Shown here piece by piece: positions 1 to 6,950 of a stretch of 15,325 bases of DNA (position 1 is the stretch's first letter; each line of letters opens with the position of its first letter). Location: positions 1 through 15,325 of the forward strand of contig DFBM01000121.1 of assembly GCA_002366645.1 (NCBI GenBank), written 5' to 3'. The translations under genes and the position numbers were made by a program. Source of the stretch: Rhodobacterales bacterium UBA3080. GTDB lineage: Bacteria; Pseudomonadota; Alphaproteobacteria; Rhodobacterales; Rhodobacteraceae. The notes under the pieces were generated by a model. The model saw only the letters and a program-made list of their open reading frames with translations, made no database searches and had not been told where the DNA came from.

Positions 1-819
1 TACCACTATGCCGTTATTGCACGCGCGATCGAATTTATCGGAGAGCGGGTTGCGGACCAGCCATCGCTCGAAGAAACTGCGGCGGCTGTTGGCCTGTCAC
101 CAGCCCACTTCCAACGTGTTTTCAGCCAATGGGCAGGGGTGAGCCCGAAACGGTATCAACAATATCTGACCCTCGACCACGCCAAGGATTTGCTGGATAA
201 CCGTCACTCCGTGCTCGACACATCACAAGAAACCGGTCTCTCCGGTTCGAGCCGCCTGCACGATCTCTTCGTCAAATGGGAAGCGATGTCACCGGGAGAA
301 TACGCCCGCAAAGGCGAAGGACTGACTATAAACTATGGCTGGTTCGACTCACCGTTTGGAGAGGTCCTTTCGATGGGAACAGCACGTGGCCTCTGCGGGA
401 TTGCCTTCACATCCGAATTTGGCCGCGAGATCGCCATGGAAGACATGCGCAGTCGCTGGCCCAACGCCAATTTCGTCGAAAACCCGGCCATCATCGCAAA
501 CTGGACATCGGCAGCATTCGGACAGGGCGGCGAGGCGGCACTACATCTGATCGGGGCGCCATTCCAAATAAAAGTATGGGAAGCTCTGCTTTCCATTCCT
601 TCGGGTCACGTCACCACCTACTCCGAAATCGCGGCGCATATCGGCAATCCCAAGGCCGTACGCGCGGTTGGCACAGCCGTCGGGAAAAACCCGGTCAGCT
701 GGCTGATTCCCTGCCATCGCGCCCTTCGCAAATCCGGTGGGCTGGGCGGATATCATTGGGGTTTGCCTGTTAAACGCGCCATGTTGGCGTACGAATCCGC
801 CCGTTTGGACGCAAGTTAA
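1..819 (+). CDS. Ada-like AraC HTH / methylated-DNA-protein-cysteine methyltransferase fusion (5' partial)
   Basis: The frame is open from base 1, so the gene starts upstream; the GTG at 139 is internal (it encodes V in GVSPKRY). In-window residues 1-100 or so form the AraC DNA-binding unit with two helix-turn-helix segments: EETAAAVGLSPAHFQRVF and a second around TSQETGLSGSSRLHDLF. Residues about 110-270 are the MGMT domain: FQIKVWEALLSIPSGHVTTY, PKAVRAVGTAVGKNP, and the acceptor motif IPCHR. The acceptor cysteine is residue 238 counted from base 1 (codon 712-714). By family knowledge it removes O6-alkyl groups from guanine by suicide transfer to this cysteine and may regulate alkylation-response genes. 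Whether the N-terminal Ada zinc domain (Cys69 in E. coli Ada, the methyl-phosphotriester sensor) is present cannot be seen. I infer it may be absent because many alphaproteobacterial homologs begin near here. The MGMT call is firm. Confidence 0.93.
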   Translation, partial: YHYAVIARAIEFIGERVADQPSLEETAAAVGLSPAHFQRVFSQWAGVSPKRYQQYLTLDHAKDLLDNRHSVLDTSQETGLSGSSRLHDLFVKWEAMSPGEYARKGEGLTINYGWFDSPFGEVLSMGTARGLCGIAFTSEFGREIAMEDMRSRWPNANFVENPAIIANWTSAAFGQGGEAALHLIGAPFQIKVWEALLSIPSGHVTTYSEIAAHIGNPKAVRAVGTAVGKNPVSWLIPCHRALRKSGGLGGYHWGLPVKRAMLAYESARLDAS

Positions 820-939
820 GCGGAAGTTTGCCCAAACAGCTCACGGGGATGTGATTGCCCCTAAACAGGCTTGTATTTGTGCGTTCAGAGTAGAAAATGG
901 GGCCAGCGAGTAATTAACCCCTAGAAAAGGATTATTAAA
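820..939. other. Intergenic region ada-like to ompA-like
   Basis: This 120-base gap carries the ribosome binding site AAGGA (about 926-930) for the lipoprotein gene. A weak GGGG/CCCC dyad at about 845-861 has no T-tract, so I do not call it a terminator. A promoter for the lipoprotein gene must lie here or further upstream. TTGTAT at 871-876 followed by TAGAAA at 891-896 is visible, but its 14-base spacing is too short to be convincing. Confidence 0.4.
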
Positions 940-1578
940 ATGATCGCATATAAAACTCTGAGCGTTATTGCTCTTGCCGGTGCTGTGACATTGGCAGGTT
1001 GTACCAACCCCGACGGAACGGCATATAATACCGGCACGGGCGTAGCTACCGGCGCTGTTCTTGGCGGACTATTTGGTCGTGCTATTTCCGACGACAAAGC
1101 AGCCGGAACAATTATCGGTGGCGTTGTAGGCGGCGCGATTGGTGGCGCGATTGGTGCAGATCTCGATAAACAAGAAGCAGCCCTTCGCGCTTCGATGGGT
1201 AGTTCGGTCAGTATCATCAACACCGGCTCGCAGCTGATCGTTTCCCTTCCGGAAAGCATCACATTCGCTACAAACAGTGCGGTCGTGAAATCCACACTCG
1301 TTGCGGATTTAAACACTCTTGCCCGCAGCATGAACGACCACCCGAACACTACAATAGAAGTGGTCGGTCACACCGATAACACAGGTACGTCGGCGTACAA
1401 TCAGGCCCTCTCGGAACAGCGCGCACGTGCAGTTCGCGGTATCTTGATCAACACCGTCAACCCGAACCGTGTTATCGCCTACGGTGTTGGCGAAACCCGC
1501 CCGGTCGCATCGAACGCTTCCGCAGAAGGACGTCAAGCCAACCGTCGGGTGGAGATTTTTATCACACCGAACCGGTAA
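940..1578 (+). CDS. OmpA-family peptidoglycan-binding lipoprotein with glycine zipper
   Basis: This is a 212-residue exported lipoprotein. The signal peptide ends in the lipobox L18-A19-G20-C21. Residues about 33-75 are a glycine-zipper segment (AVLGGLFGRA, IIGGVVGGAIGGAIGAD), which often inserts into or packs against membranes. Residues about 98-210 are an OmpA C-terminal domain with the VVGHTDNTG and LSEQRARAV motifs, whose Asp and Arg bind the diaminopimelate of peptidoglycan in this family. The architecture resembles YiaD, an outer-membrane-anchored lipoprotein gripping the cell wall. The start is supported by AAGGA 9 bases upstream of ATG. The gene is monocistronic, with its own intrinsic terminator directly after it. 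It probably helps envelope integrity; a specific role cannot be read from sequence. Pal is less likely because the glycine zipper is not typical of Pal. Confidence 0.92.
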   Translation: MIAYKTLSVIALAGAVTLAGCTNPDGTAYNTGTGVATGAVLGGLFGRAISDDKAAGTIIGGVVGGAIGGAIGADLDKQEAALRASMGSSVSIINTGSQLIVSLPESITFATNSAVVKSTLVADLNTLARSMNDHPNTTIEVVGHTDNTGTSAYNQALSEQRARAVRGILINTVNPNRVIAYGVGETRPVASNASAEGRQANRRVEIFITPNR

Positions 1579-1597
1579 TTCGAGGCTAAATATCGTG

Positions 1598-1626
1598 AAA
1601 GGGTCGGTTCGCCGGCCCTTTTTTTG
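1598..1626 (+). terminator. Rho-independent terminator of the OmpA-family lipoprotein gene
   Basis: The stem is AAGGGTCGG (1599-1607) pairing with CCGGCCCTT (1612-1620), closed by a TTCG tetraloop (1608-1611). It contains one T-G wobble and is followed by a run of T through 1625. It lies 20 bases after the stop codon at 1576-1578. Confidence 0.93.
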
Positions 1627-1653
1627 TGTGAAATCCTTGCTAGTCGCCGCAAG

Positions 1654-1675
1654 TGGTAATACCGTTAGACCAATT
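1654..1675 (+). promoter_or_regulatory. Candidate GntR/FadR-type operator before the regulator gene
   Basis: TGGT-AAT-ACCG at 1654-1664 matches the FadR-subfamily operator form TGGT-N3-ACCA at 7 of 8 defined positions. It is followed at once by a second ACCA half (GACCAATT, 1668-1675). It lies 15-35 bases before the regulator start codon, where bound protein would block transcription, so autoregulation is inferred. It has not been tested against other sites. Confidence 0.45.
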
Positions 1676-1688
1676 TTGGGGGGACTAC

Positions 1689-2462
1689 ATGCCATTTCAG
1701 AAAATTGAGCCAGAAAAAATTTCGAGCTCTATAACGCACCAGATCGAGCAATTAATCTTGCGAGGCGTATTACATCCGGGCGAACGCTTGCCTTCAGAAC
1801 GCGAGCTCGCCGCCCGTTTCGAAGTGTCGCGCCCAACCTTGCGCGATGCCCTCGCGGACTTAGAGGAGCAAGGCCTTATTGTCACGCGCCCCGGTTCGGG
1901 TGCATTTGTGGCACAGGTTCTAGGTTCGGCTTTCGCACCTGCACTTGTTGCGCTTTTCTCGAAACATGACGAAGCCTTTTTCGATTATCTTTCCTTCAGG
2001 CGCGATCTCGAGGGCATGGCGGCAGAGCGGGCAGCCGAATTTGCTAATGAAACGGACATTGCCGTCATCACCAGCATTTTCAATCGGATGGAAATCGCAC
2101 ACGAAAAGCGTAATCCGACGGAAGAGGCCAAACTCGACGCCGAGTTCCACTCGGCAATAGTCGAAGCGGCGCATAACGTCGTAATGCTACACATGATGCG
2201 CTCTATGTTCGAAATGTTGCAGGCCGGTGTTTTTTATAACAGGCAGATCCTATTTGGAACTCGCTCCACCAGAGACCAGTTGCTCGATCAACACCGCGCT
2301 ATTTTTAACGCTATCATCGGGCGGGACCCTGATGGCGCGCGAAGCGCCGTGGAAGCCCACTTGGGTTTCATTGAAGAAATGATGCATCGCCGTGCCCATG
2401 ACAGCCGAAACGACGAAGCCGCAAAACAGCGGTTCGCACATGAACAGGAGCGTAAAAAGTGA
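1689..2462 (+). CDS. FadR/PdhR-type GntR transcriptional regulator (FCD domain)
   Basis: This is a 257-residue regulator. The start chosen is ATG 1689 (MPFQKIEPEKIS) rather than an in-frame GTG at 1653, because a GGGGGGA ribosome binding site sits just before 1689 and the upstream codons cover a probable operator. Residues 10-75 are the winged helix: LPSERELAARFEVSRPTLRDAL, then the wing RPGSGAFV. Residues about 85-230 are an all-helical FCD ligand domain with the metal/ligand set D150, H154, H202 and H224. Relatives such as PdhR and LldR sense pyruvate, lactate or other small acids; the ligand here is unknown. The stop overlaps the start of the next gene by 4 bases (GTGA), so the two are an operon. 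No metabolic gene that would reveal the effector lies alongside, unless it is the SDR partner. Confidence 0.93.
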   Translation: MPFQKIEPEKISSSITHQIEQLILRGVLHPGERLPSERELAARFEVSRPTLRDALADLEEQGLIVTRPGSGAFVAQVLGSAFAPALVALFSKHDEAFFDYLSFRRDLEGMAAERAAEFANETDIAVITSIFNRMEIAHEKRNPTEEAKLDAEFHSAIVEAAHNVVMLHMMRSMFEMLQAGVFYNRQILFGTRSTRDQLLDQHRAIFNAIIGRDPDGARSAVEAHLGFIEEMMHRRAHDSRNDEAAKQRFAHEQERKK

Positions 2463-3322
2463 AAACGTTGCTTGTTTTCGGATACGGCTATACCGCCGAC
2501 GTTTTCGGCCGCGAAATGCTGGCCGCTGGCTGGCGGGTCATAGGAACAACCCGTTCGGAAGCCAAAGCCGCCACCATGCGGGAGGCGGGAGTCGAGCCCA
2601 TCATTTGGCCTTCAACCGATATGACAGACGCCTTGAATTCTGCGACACATATTCTTCTTTCGGCCGCTCCCAACGATGATGGCGACCCGGTTTTAAGCTC
2701 GCTGGAATTGGAGATTCGCGAGCGTGCAGCTCAATACGAATGGGTCGGATATCTTTCGACCACTGCGGTTTATGGAAATCGCGACGGAGACTGGGTTGAC
2801 GAAAGCTCGACGTTATCCCCCGCAACCCACCGCGGGCAGTTGAGGGCAGATGCCGAGAAATCATGGCTCGATCTTGGGGCGGAAACAGGTTTGCCTGTCC
2901 ATATTTTCAGGCTCGCCGGAATTTACGGCCCCGGTCGGGGTCCCTTCGCGAAAGTGCGGGCTGGAACAGCACGACGGATTATCAAGGAAGGGCAGGTTTT
3001 CAGCCGCACCCACGTCGAAGATATTGCACAAGTCCTTAGGGCATCGATCGCGAAACCTAACGCAGGCTCGATCTATAACGTTTGCGACAACGATCCTGCG
3101 CCGCCGCAAGAAGTAATTGCCGAGGCTGCCCGACTGTTGGACCTACCTCTGCCGCCGTCCGTTAAGTTTGAAGAAGCCGAAATGACGCCAATGGCGCGAA
3201 GTTTTTACGCCGAATCGAAAAAGGTTTCAAATCGCCGGATACTGAAAGAATTGGGTATCTCGTTGAAATACCCAGACTATCGAAGTGGATTAAATGCACT
3301 GTTGGCAGCTGAAAACAACTGA
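2459..3322 (+). CDS. Atypical SDR / NAD-dependent epimerase-like protein (YeeZ type)
   Basis: This is a 287-residue cytoplasmic Rossmann protein. The N-terminal nucleotide-binding motif is G8-Y-G10-Y-T-A13 after the first beta strand, and TTR at 30-32 may contact the cofactor ribose or phosphate. YLSTTAVYG near residues 97-105 and FRLAGIYGPGR near 158 are the SDR strands around the active site. The classical catalytic YxxxK is not evident, which fits the atypical SDR subgroup that includes E. coli YeeZ (function uncertain). HVEDIAQVL is the usual late-SDR motif. Translation starts at GTG 2459 inside the last codons of the regulator gene (GTGA overlap), so expression is coupled to the regulator. 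The substrate is not known; a nucleotide-sugar epimerase role is possible but not supported by motifs. Confidence 0.88.
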   Translation: MKTLLVFGYGYTADVFGREMLAAGWRVIGTTRSEAKAATMREAGVEPIIWPSTDMTDALNSATHILLSAAPNDDGDPVLSSLELEIRERAAQYEWVGYLSTTAVYGNRDGDWVDESSTLSPATHRGQLRADAEKSWLDLGAETGLPVHIFRLAGIYGPGRGPFAKVRAGTARRIIKEGQVFSRTHVEDIAQVLRASIAKPNAGSIYNVCDNDPAPPQEVIAEAARLLDLPLPPSVKFEEAEMTPMARSFYAESKKVSNRRILKELGISLKYPDYRSGLNALLAAENN

Positions 3323-3448
3323 ATCGAGCGGCGCATCAAAATTGAACCTGAATCGACTCGCTTAAGCGGTTTTCCCGTAGTAAAAAAGAACTTCGTTGTA
3401 AGGGCTGTTTTTTGTGGCTCGGTTTGAAAATTTGGTTGGTTCGAAGTC
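3323..3448. other. Intergenic region before yjbH, with a weak palindrome
   Basis: The stop of the SDR gene is followed by the self-complementary sequence CGCTTAAGCG (3359-3368) and then GTTTT. This could be a weak terminator or a protein site; the hairpin would have only 3-4 base pairs. The region must also hold the yjbH promoter, since yjbH begins a new operon, but I cannot pick convincing hexamers. The yjbH ribosome binding site is weak (GGTTGGTTCGAAG before ATG). Confidence 0.35.
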
Positions 3449-5518
3449 ATGAAAAAAGCACTTTTCCCATATGTCGCTACAGGCGTCGTTCTTGCAATTG
3501 CTACTTCGGCGAACGCCCAGTCCGCAAGCTACTCCCTGAATGGCGCGTCCGGCCTGATTGACATGCCAACCGCTGAATTTTTGCCCGACGGCGAGACCGC
3601 GTGGACATTCACGTCCACCGGGACTGTTTATGGCGGTACGCTTACGTTCCAGATGCTGCCGAAGCTCGAAACCTCTGTCCACTTTATGACCATCGACGAC
3701 TGGTTTGGCGGAACGCTATACGACCAAAGCTTTGATTTAAAATACCAAATCCTTTCCGAAACGCCAAACCGCCCGTCACTTGCGGTAGGGTTTCGCGACT
3801 TCCTCTCCAACGGGGCGTTCAGCAGCGAATACCTCGTAGCCAGCAAGAATGTCGGTAGCGGCCTGACCGTATCCGGCGGCCTCGGCTGGGGACGTCTTGG
3901 CAGTTATAACCCGATCGCTGCGCCCTTCGGATCGCGCCCAGCACCTTCGGGAACCGACATAGACTTTGACCAGTTTTTCCGCGGTGACGCTGCACTATTT
4001 GGCGGCGTTGAATGGGACACGCCACTGGATGGATTGTCGGTCAAGGCCGAGTATTCTTCAGACGCTTATACTGGCGAGCAGGTTTTTGGTTTTGAGCCAA
4101 AATCCCCTCTTAACTTTGGCATCGACTACGAACCGGTTCGTGGCGTTTCGGTTGGTGGCTATTACAATTACGGCACAGATGTCGGCATTCGCCTGACAAT
4201 TTCAGGCAACCCGAACCGACCGATTGTTCCGGCAGATTTGGGTGTCGGACCCGCGCCGGTTAACCCGCGCCTTGGTGAAATCAATCGCAACGAAAGCTGG
4301 GCGAACAACCCGATGGCGACGGAGGCATTGGCTTTGACCTTGTCACCGGTCCTCGAAGCCGAGGGCATTTTCATCGAAGAAGCCGTTCTGACCGGTAGCA
4401 CAATCGACCTATACATCGACAACCGCAATATGCCGCAAACGACGAAGGCCATCGGCCGTATTGCACGCACACTGTCCATCGCGTTGCCGCATTCTGTCGA
4501 ATATTTCCGCATCACACCAATGGCGGGTGGGCTGGCGACGACAACCGTCGAAATCAAGCGCTCAGATCTGGAAGCACAGGTTGATCGCGCCAATGCGGGA
4601 CCGGACAGCTGGGAAACCACACGCTTTACAGACGCTGCGAACCACCTAGAAGAAGGTGCGTGGTCGCGCGATGTTTATCCGGATTTCAGTTGGTCTTTGA
4701 ATCCGATTATTCCAGTGAACCTAGCCGGCAACGGCTCCGCTGCCAGTATTGACGTATTGCTAAACGCTTCGGCACAATACCGGATATCACGCGGATTTTC
4801 TGTTAGCGGCTCCCTCACCCAGAAGATATATGGCAACATCAGCGAAGGAGCTGTCCCATCGACCAGTGACACTCCGGTTCGCAGCAACTTTGCCTTATAC
4901 AATACCGGCGGACCTAGCCTCGACCGATTGACCGCAGATTACACCTTCAAACTTGCGCCGACGACATACGCCCGCGTTTCCGCAGGCTATTTGGAACGCA
5001 TGTTCGCTGGTGTAAGCGGCGAAGTTCTATGGATGCCAACAAATCAGAATTGGGGCCTTGGCGCTGAAATCAGTGCTGTCCAGCAACGCGCCTACGAAGA
5101 TATGTTTGGCTTTGAGGAATATGATACAGTCACCGGTCACGCCTCGCTTTATTGGGATACCGGTTTCCACGGAATTGAAGCGCAAGTTGATGTTGGCCGA
5201 TATTTGGCAGGCGACGTTGGCTCGACGGTTTCGCTTTCGCGTCGCTTTGAAAATGGTTGGGAAGTGTCGGGGTTCGTAACGCTGACAGATATGCCGTTTG
5301 ACGAATTCGGCGAAGGAAACTTCTCCAAAGGCGTCGCGATTTCCATACCGTTGCGCTGGACGATGCCGCTTGAAACACGCTCGGCTACCGGTGTCGCACT
5401 CGGCACGATGGGCGGCGATGGTGGTGCACGGCTCCAACTAGGCGACCGGCTTTACACGGTTATCCGCGATTATGATGTGGTTGATTTCAACGAAACATGG
5501 GGAGCTTACTGGCAATGA
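3449..5518 (+). CDS. yjbH: YjbH-family outer-membrane exopolysaccharide protein
   Basis: This is a 689-residue exported protein, close to E. coli YjbH/GfcD in length (about 700). A signal peptide occupies residues 1-23, with cleavage after ANA and before QSASYSLNG. The mature start, NGASGLIDMPTAEFLPDG, is the hallmark of the YjbH family. The rest is rich in alternating beta strands with aromatic ends (GLTVSGGLGWGRLGSY, VSVGGYYNYGTD, FSVSGSLTQKIYG), as expected of an outer-membrane barrel. A periplasmic alpha/beta insert lies at about residues 285-385. By family knowledge it belongs to the yjbEFGH / gfcABCD systems, which affect export of extracellular polysaccharide or group 4 capsule. The stop overlaps the yjbF start (ATGA), so the two are co-translated. 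No glycosyltransferase or Wzx/Wzy gene is in the window, so the polymer is unknown. Confidence 0.92.
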   Translation: MKKALFPYVATGVVLAIATSANAQSASYSLNGASGLIDMPTAEFLPDGETAWTFTSTGTVYGGTLTFQMLPKLETSVHFMTIDDWFGGTLYDQSFDLKYQILSETPNRPSLAVGFRDFLSNGAFSSEYLVASKNVGSGLTVSGGLGWGRLGSYNPIAAPFGSRPAPSGTDIDFDQFFRGDAALFGGVEWDTPLDGLSVKAEYSSDAYTGEQVFGFEPKSPLNFGIDYEPVRGVSVGGYYNYGTDVGIRLTISGNPNRPIVPADLGVGPAPVNPRLGEINRNESWANNPMATEALALTLSPVLEAEGIFIEEAVLTGSTIDLYIDNRNMPQTTKAIGRIARTLSIALPHSVEYFRITPMAGGLATTTVEIKRSDLEAQVDRANAGPDSWETTRFTDAANHLEEGAWSRDVYPDFSWSLNPIIPVNLAGNGSAASIDVLLNASAQYRISRGFSVSGSLTQKIYGNISEGAVPSTSDTPVRSNFALYNTGGPSLDRLTADYTFKLAPTTYARVSAGYLERMFAGVSGEVLWMPTNQNWGLGAEISAVQQRAYEDMFGFEEYDTVTGHASLYWDTGFHGIEAQVDVGRYLAGDVGSTVSLSRRFENGWEVSGFVTLTDMPFDEFGEGNFSKGVAISIPLRWTMPLETRSATGVALGTMGGDGGARLQLGDRLYTVIRDYDVVDFNETWGAYWQ

Positions 5519-6201
5519 CCAGAAGTGTATTCGCAGCCTCCGCCCTTCTCCTTCTCGGGGCCTGTTCCTCTGGTGGTACCAGCCCTGTCGTCAACGTTAT
5601 CAAAGAGGTTATACTACCGCCAAAGCCTGACGAAGCACCTGCGCCAACTGGTAGCTCAACATTAACCCGTGAAAAAATCGATCAATACGGCTTGGCACTA
5701 ATCCGCGCTCGTATTGAAGGCGAAGACATTACCAACTTGCTTACCGGTACAGCGCTGAACGGCCACTATGTGACATATATTTCTTCATACCGCCAAAACA
5801 TCACGATGCTAGGCACGCTGGTTACGGGCACTCGTGGTCTAGGCGGCGATCTTCTAGCGGTGCGCAACGACGCCAACGACCCAGTCGCGGTTCTGACACC
5901 TGCATCGGATTGGCCGACTGCTTTGACCCGCGATTACCGATTCCCCGGCGTAGGTCCAGCAGGAAAGACAATTTCCGTGGTGTGTAACCTGACGCCCTCA
6001 CCCGCAACACAGATCACCATCGTTGAAGTCACCTACGATGTGACGCCTTTCACAGAGGTCTGCAAAGGCGATGGGGTGGAGTTCACTAACACCTACCACA
6101 CCGAAACCGACACCGGCCAGATCTGGCGGACATTGCAGTGGATTGGCGAGAAGCGCGGATATATCAATATCGACGTACTTGAACCGCTAACGATTGAATA
6201 A
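5515..6201 (+). CDS. yjbF: YjbF-family lipoprotein (GfcB-like)
   Basis: This is a 228-residue lipoprotein with lipobox L14-G15-A16-C17 after a short hydrophobic signal. The start is ATG 5515, which overlaps the yjbH stop and has GGGGAG 10 bases upstream. An in-frame ATG at 5497 would overlap yjbH further and would bury the ribosome binding site. Family features are the stretch ALIRARIEGEDITNLLTG, two cysteines in the C-terminal half (CNLTP and EVCKGDG), and the tail TGQIWRTLQWIGEKRGYINIDVL. The family (YjbF/GfcB) is periplasmic-facing and works with YjbH in exopolysaccharide production or export. The order here is H then F, unlike the E-F-G-H order of E. coli, and no yjbE or yjbG is seen. The operon ends at a strong terminator. 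Confidence 0.92.
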   Translation: MTRSVFAASALLLLGACSSGGTSPVVNVIKEVILPPKPDEAPAPTGSSTLTREKIDQYGLALIRARIEGEDITNLLTGTALNGHYVTYISSYRQNITMLGTLVTGTRGLGGDLLAVRNDANDPVAVLTPASDWPTALTRDYRFPGVGPAGKTISVVCNLTPSPATQITIVEVTYDVTPFTEVCKGDGVEFTNTYHTETDTGQIWRTLQWIGEKRGYINIDVLEPLTIE

Positions 6202-6218
6202 CCGATAGCCACAAATAG

Positions 6219-6254
6219 AAAGAGACGCACTCTCGGTGAATGCGTCTCTTTTTT
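6219..6254. terminator. Bidirectional terminator between yjbF and the first mini-protein gene
   Basis: A perfect 11-base-pair stem, AAAGAGACGCA (6219-6229) with TGCGTCTCTTT (6241-6251), encloses an 11-base loop. T continues to 6254 on the plus strand. Read on the minus strand, the stem is followed by TTTCTATTTG, weaker but T-rich, so it can also end the convergent mini-protein gene. Confidence 0.92.
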
Positions 6255-6279
6255 GCCGATGCAAAATTAGTTGACCATC

Positions 6280-6507
6280 TTACGGTTCACTACGTACGAT
6301 CTGGCAGTCATCGCATTCGTCATCCTGTATCGCCAAGAAGATCAAGGCGAGCGCCAGAAGTGGGATCAGCCAAAGACCGGACCCACCCATGGAGCCAGTC
6401 TCTTCAACAATCATCTCAGGCGAGACGGGAGCAACATATGCGACGGAGCCAGCGAACGCGCTGGTGGCGAATGTAGTAATAGCGGCGGTAAAAGCGGCGA
6501 GTTTCAT
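6280..6507 (-). CDS. Small secreted/membrane protein A (paralog of 6714-6914), unknown function
   Basis: This is a 75-residue protein of a type often seen in Rhodobacterales and usually left as hypothetical. Residues 1-19 form a signal peptide ending SAFA before GSVAYVAPV. A short acidic linker follows (EMIVEETG), then G-rich MGGSG, a hydrophobic segment WLIPLLALALIFLA (residues 46-59) long enough for one membrane pass, and a hydrophilic acidic tail DDECDDCQIVRSEP with two cysteines. AGGAT lies 8 bases before the ATG. It is 42/59 identical to its neighbour by my alignment, so the coding status of both is strongly supported. It converges on yjbF across a shared terminator. The WLIPLL-acidic end lacks the arginine cluster of PEP-CTERM-type sorting signals. 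The function is unknown; an envelope role is inferred from the signal peptide and location. Confidence 0.85.
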   Translation of the reverse strand: MKLAAFTAAITTFATSAFAGSVAYVAPVSPEMIVEETGSMGGSGLWLIPLLALALIFLAIQDDECDDCQIVRSEP

Positions 6508-6624
6508 TGGGTATCATCCTATTAGTTAAGTTACTGGTAGTTTAATTAACACGCACTCACTAACTACTCAAATATTTTGTAGGTGGAAAACTTGAAAAAA
6601 TAGCGACGAATAATTGCCGTGCGC
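6508..6624. promoter_or_regulatory. AT-rich leader/promoter region of mini-protein A
   Basis: This gap is clearly AT-rich compared with its flanks. It contains GTAGTT (6528-6533) and AACTAC (6553-6558), forming a dyad around TTTAATTAAC. It must hold the minus-strand promoter for protein A, because the upstream gene has its own terminator. I cannot assign hexamers with confidence. Confidence 0.35.
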
Positions 6625-6653
6625 AAAAAAAGCGGCACCAAACTGGCGCCGCT
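6625..6653 (-). terminator. Terminator of mini-protein B gene
   Basis: On the minus strand the stem AGCGGCGCCA pairs with TGGTGCCGCT (10 pairs, one G-T wobble; plus-strand arms 6631-6640 and 6644-6653) around a 3-base loop, and a run of seven T follows (plus A6625-6631). It separates the two mini-protein genes, so each is its own transcription unit. Confidence 0.92.
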
Positions 6654-6713
6654 AATTCTATATATTCAACAATCTAGTCTAATTTCAACCAATGCCTAGA
6701 AGCACCGGATAAA

Positions 6714-6914
6714 TTAAGCGTCGTCGTCGTTATCCATAGCCAAGAAGATCAAAGCGATCGCTAGCAGTGGGATCAACCACATGCCCGAACCACCCATAGT
6801 GCCTGCTTCTTCAGCAACCATTTCAACTTCTACTGGTGCTACCATTGCAACGGATCCAGCGTAAACTGTGGATGCTGCTGCTGTGAATGCGGCTGTAAGT
6901 GCTGCAAGTTTCAT
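6714..6914 (-). CDS. Small secreted/membrane protein B (paralog of 6280-6507), unknown function
   Basis: This is a 66-residue protein. The start chosen is ATG 6914 because GGAGGA lies 6 bases upstream (minus strand, 6926-6921) and the paralog begins at the same MKLAA. A longer in-frame start at 6956 would add 14 residues that run through a hairpin. Residues 1-19 are a signal peptide (ending TVYA before GSVAMVAPV), followed by VEMVAEEAGTMGGSG, the hydrophobic stretch WLIPLLAIALIFLA and the acidic tail MDNDDDA. The tail is shorter than that of the paralog and has no cysteines. The excess of hydrophobic and acidic residues suggests a membrane-anchored periplasmic peptide. The function is unknown. 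It has its own terminator and a structured leader. Confidence 0.87.
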   Translation of the reverse strand: MKLAALTAAFTAAASTVYAGSVAMVAPVEVEMVAEEAGTMGGSGMWLIPLLAIALIFLAMDNDDDA

Positions 6915-6934
6915 AGAATATCCTCCAAAAGATA

Positions 6935-6950
6935 GAGTTTGCTTAAACTC
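6935..6950 (-). promoter_or_regulatory. Leader hairpin just upstream of the mini-protein B ribosome binding site
   Basis: GAGTTT and AAACTC form a perfect 6-base-pair inverted repeat with a 4-base loop, 8 bases upstream of the GGAGGA ribosome binding site on the minus strand. A second short dyad, GCTC-ATC-GAGC (6951-6961), abuts it. It could tune mRNA stability or translation, or be an operator. The role is inferred. Confidence 0.45.

Noticed and set aside
139..819. GTG at 139 as the start of the methyltransferase gene
   Set aside because: The same frame is open to base 1 and encodes the first AraC helix-turn-helix; the GTG is an internal valine codon.
3351..3372. CGCTTAAGCG plus GTTTT as a terminator of the SDR gene
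   Set aside because: The palindrome leaves only 3-4 pairs once a loop is allowed; too weak to call.
4168..4620. 150-codon antisense ORF within yjbH
   Set aside because: It is a shadow of a well-supported outer-membrane protein; no family resemblance.
6280..6914. PEP-CTERM/VPEID-type sorting signal at the C-terminus of the mini-proteins
   Set aside because: The hydrophobic segment is followed by acidic residues, not the arginine cluster required, and no sorting motif precedes it.
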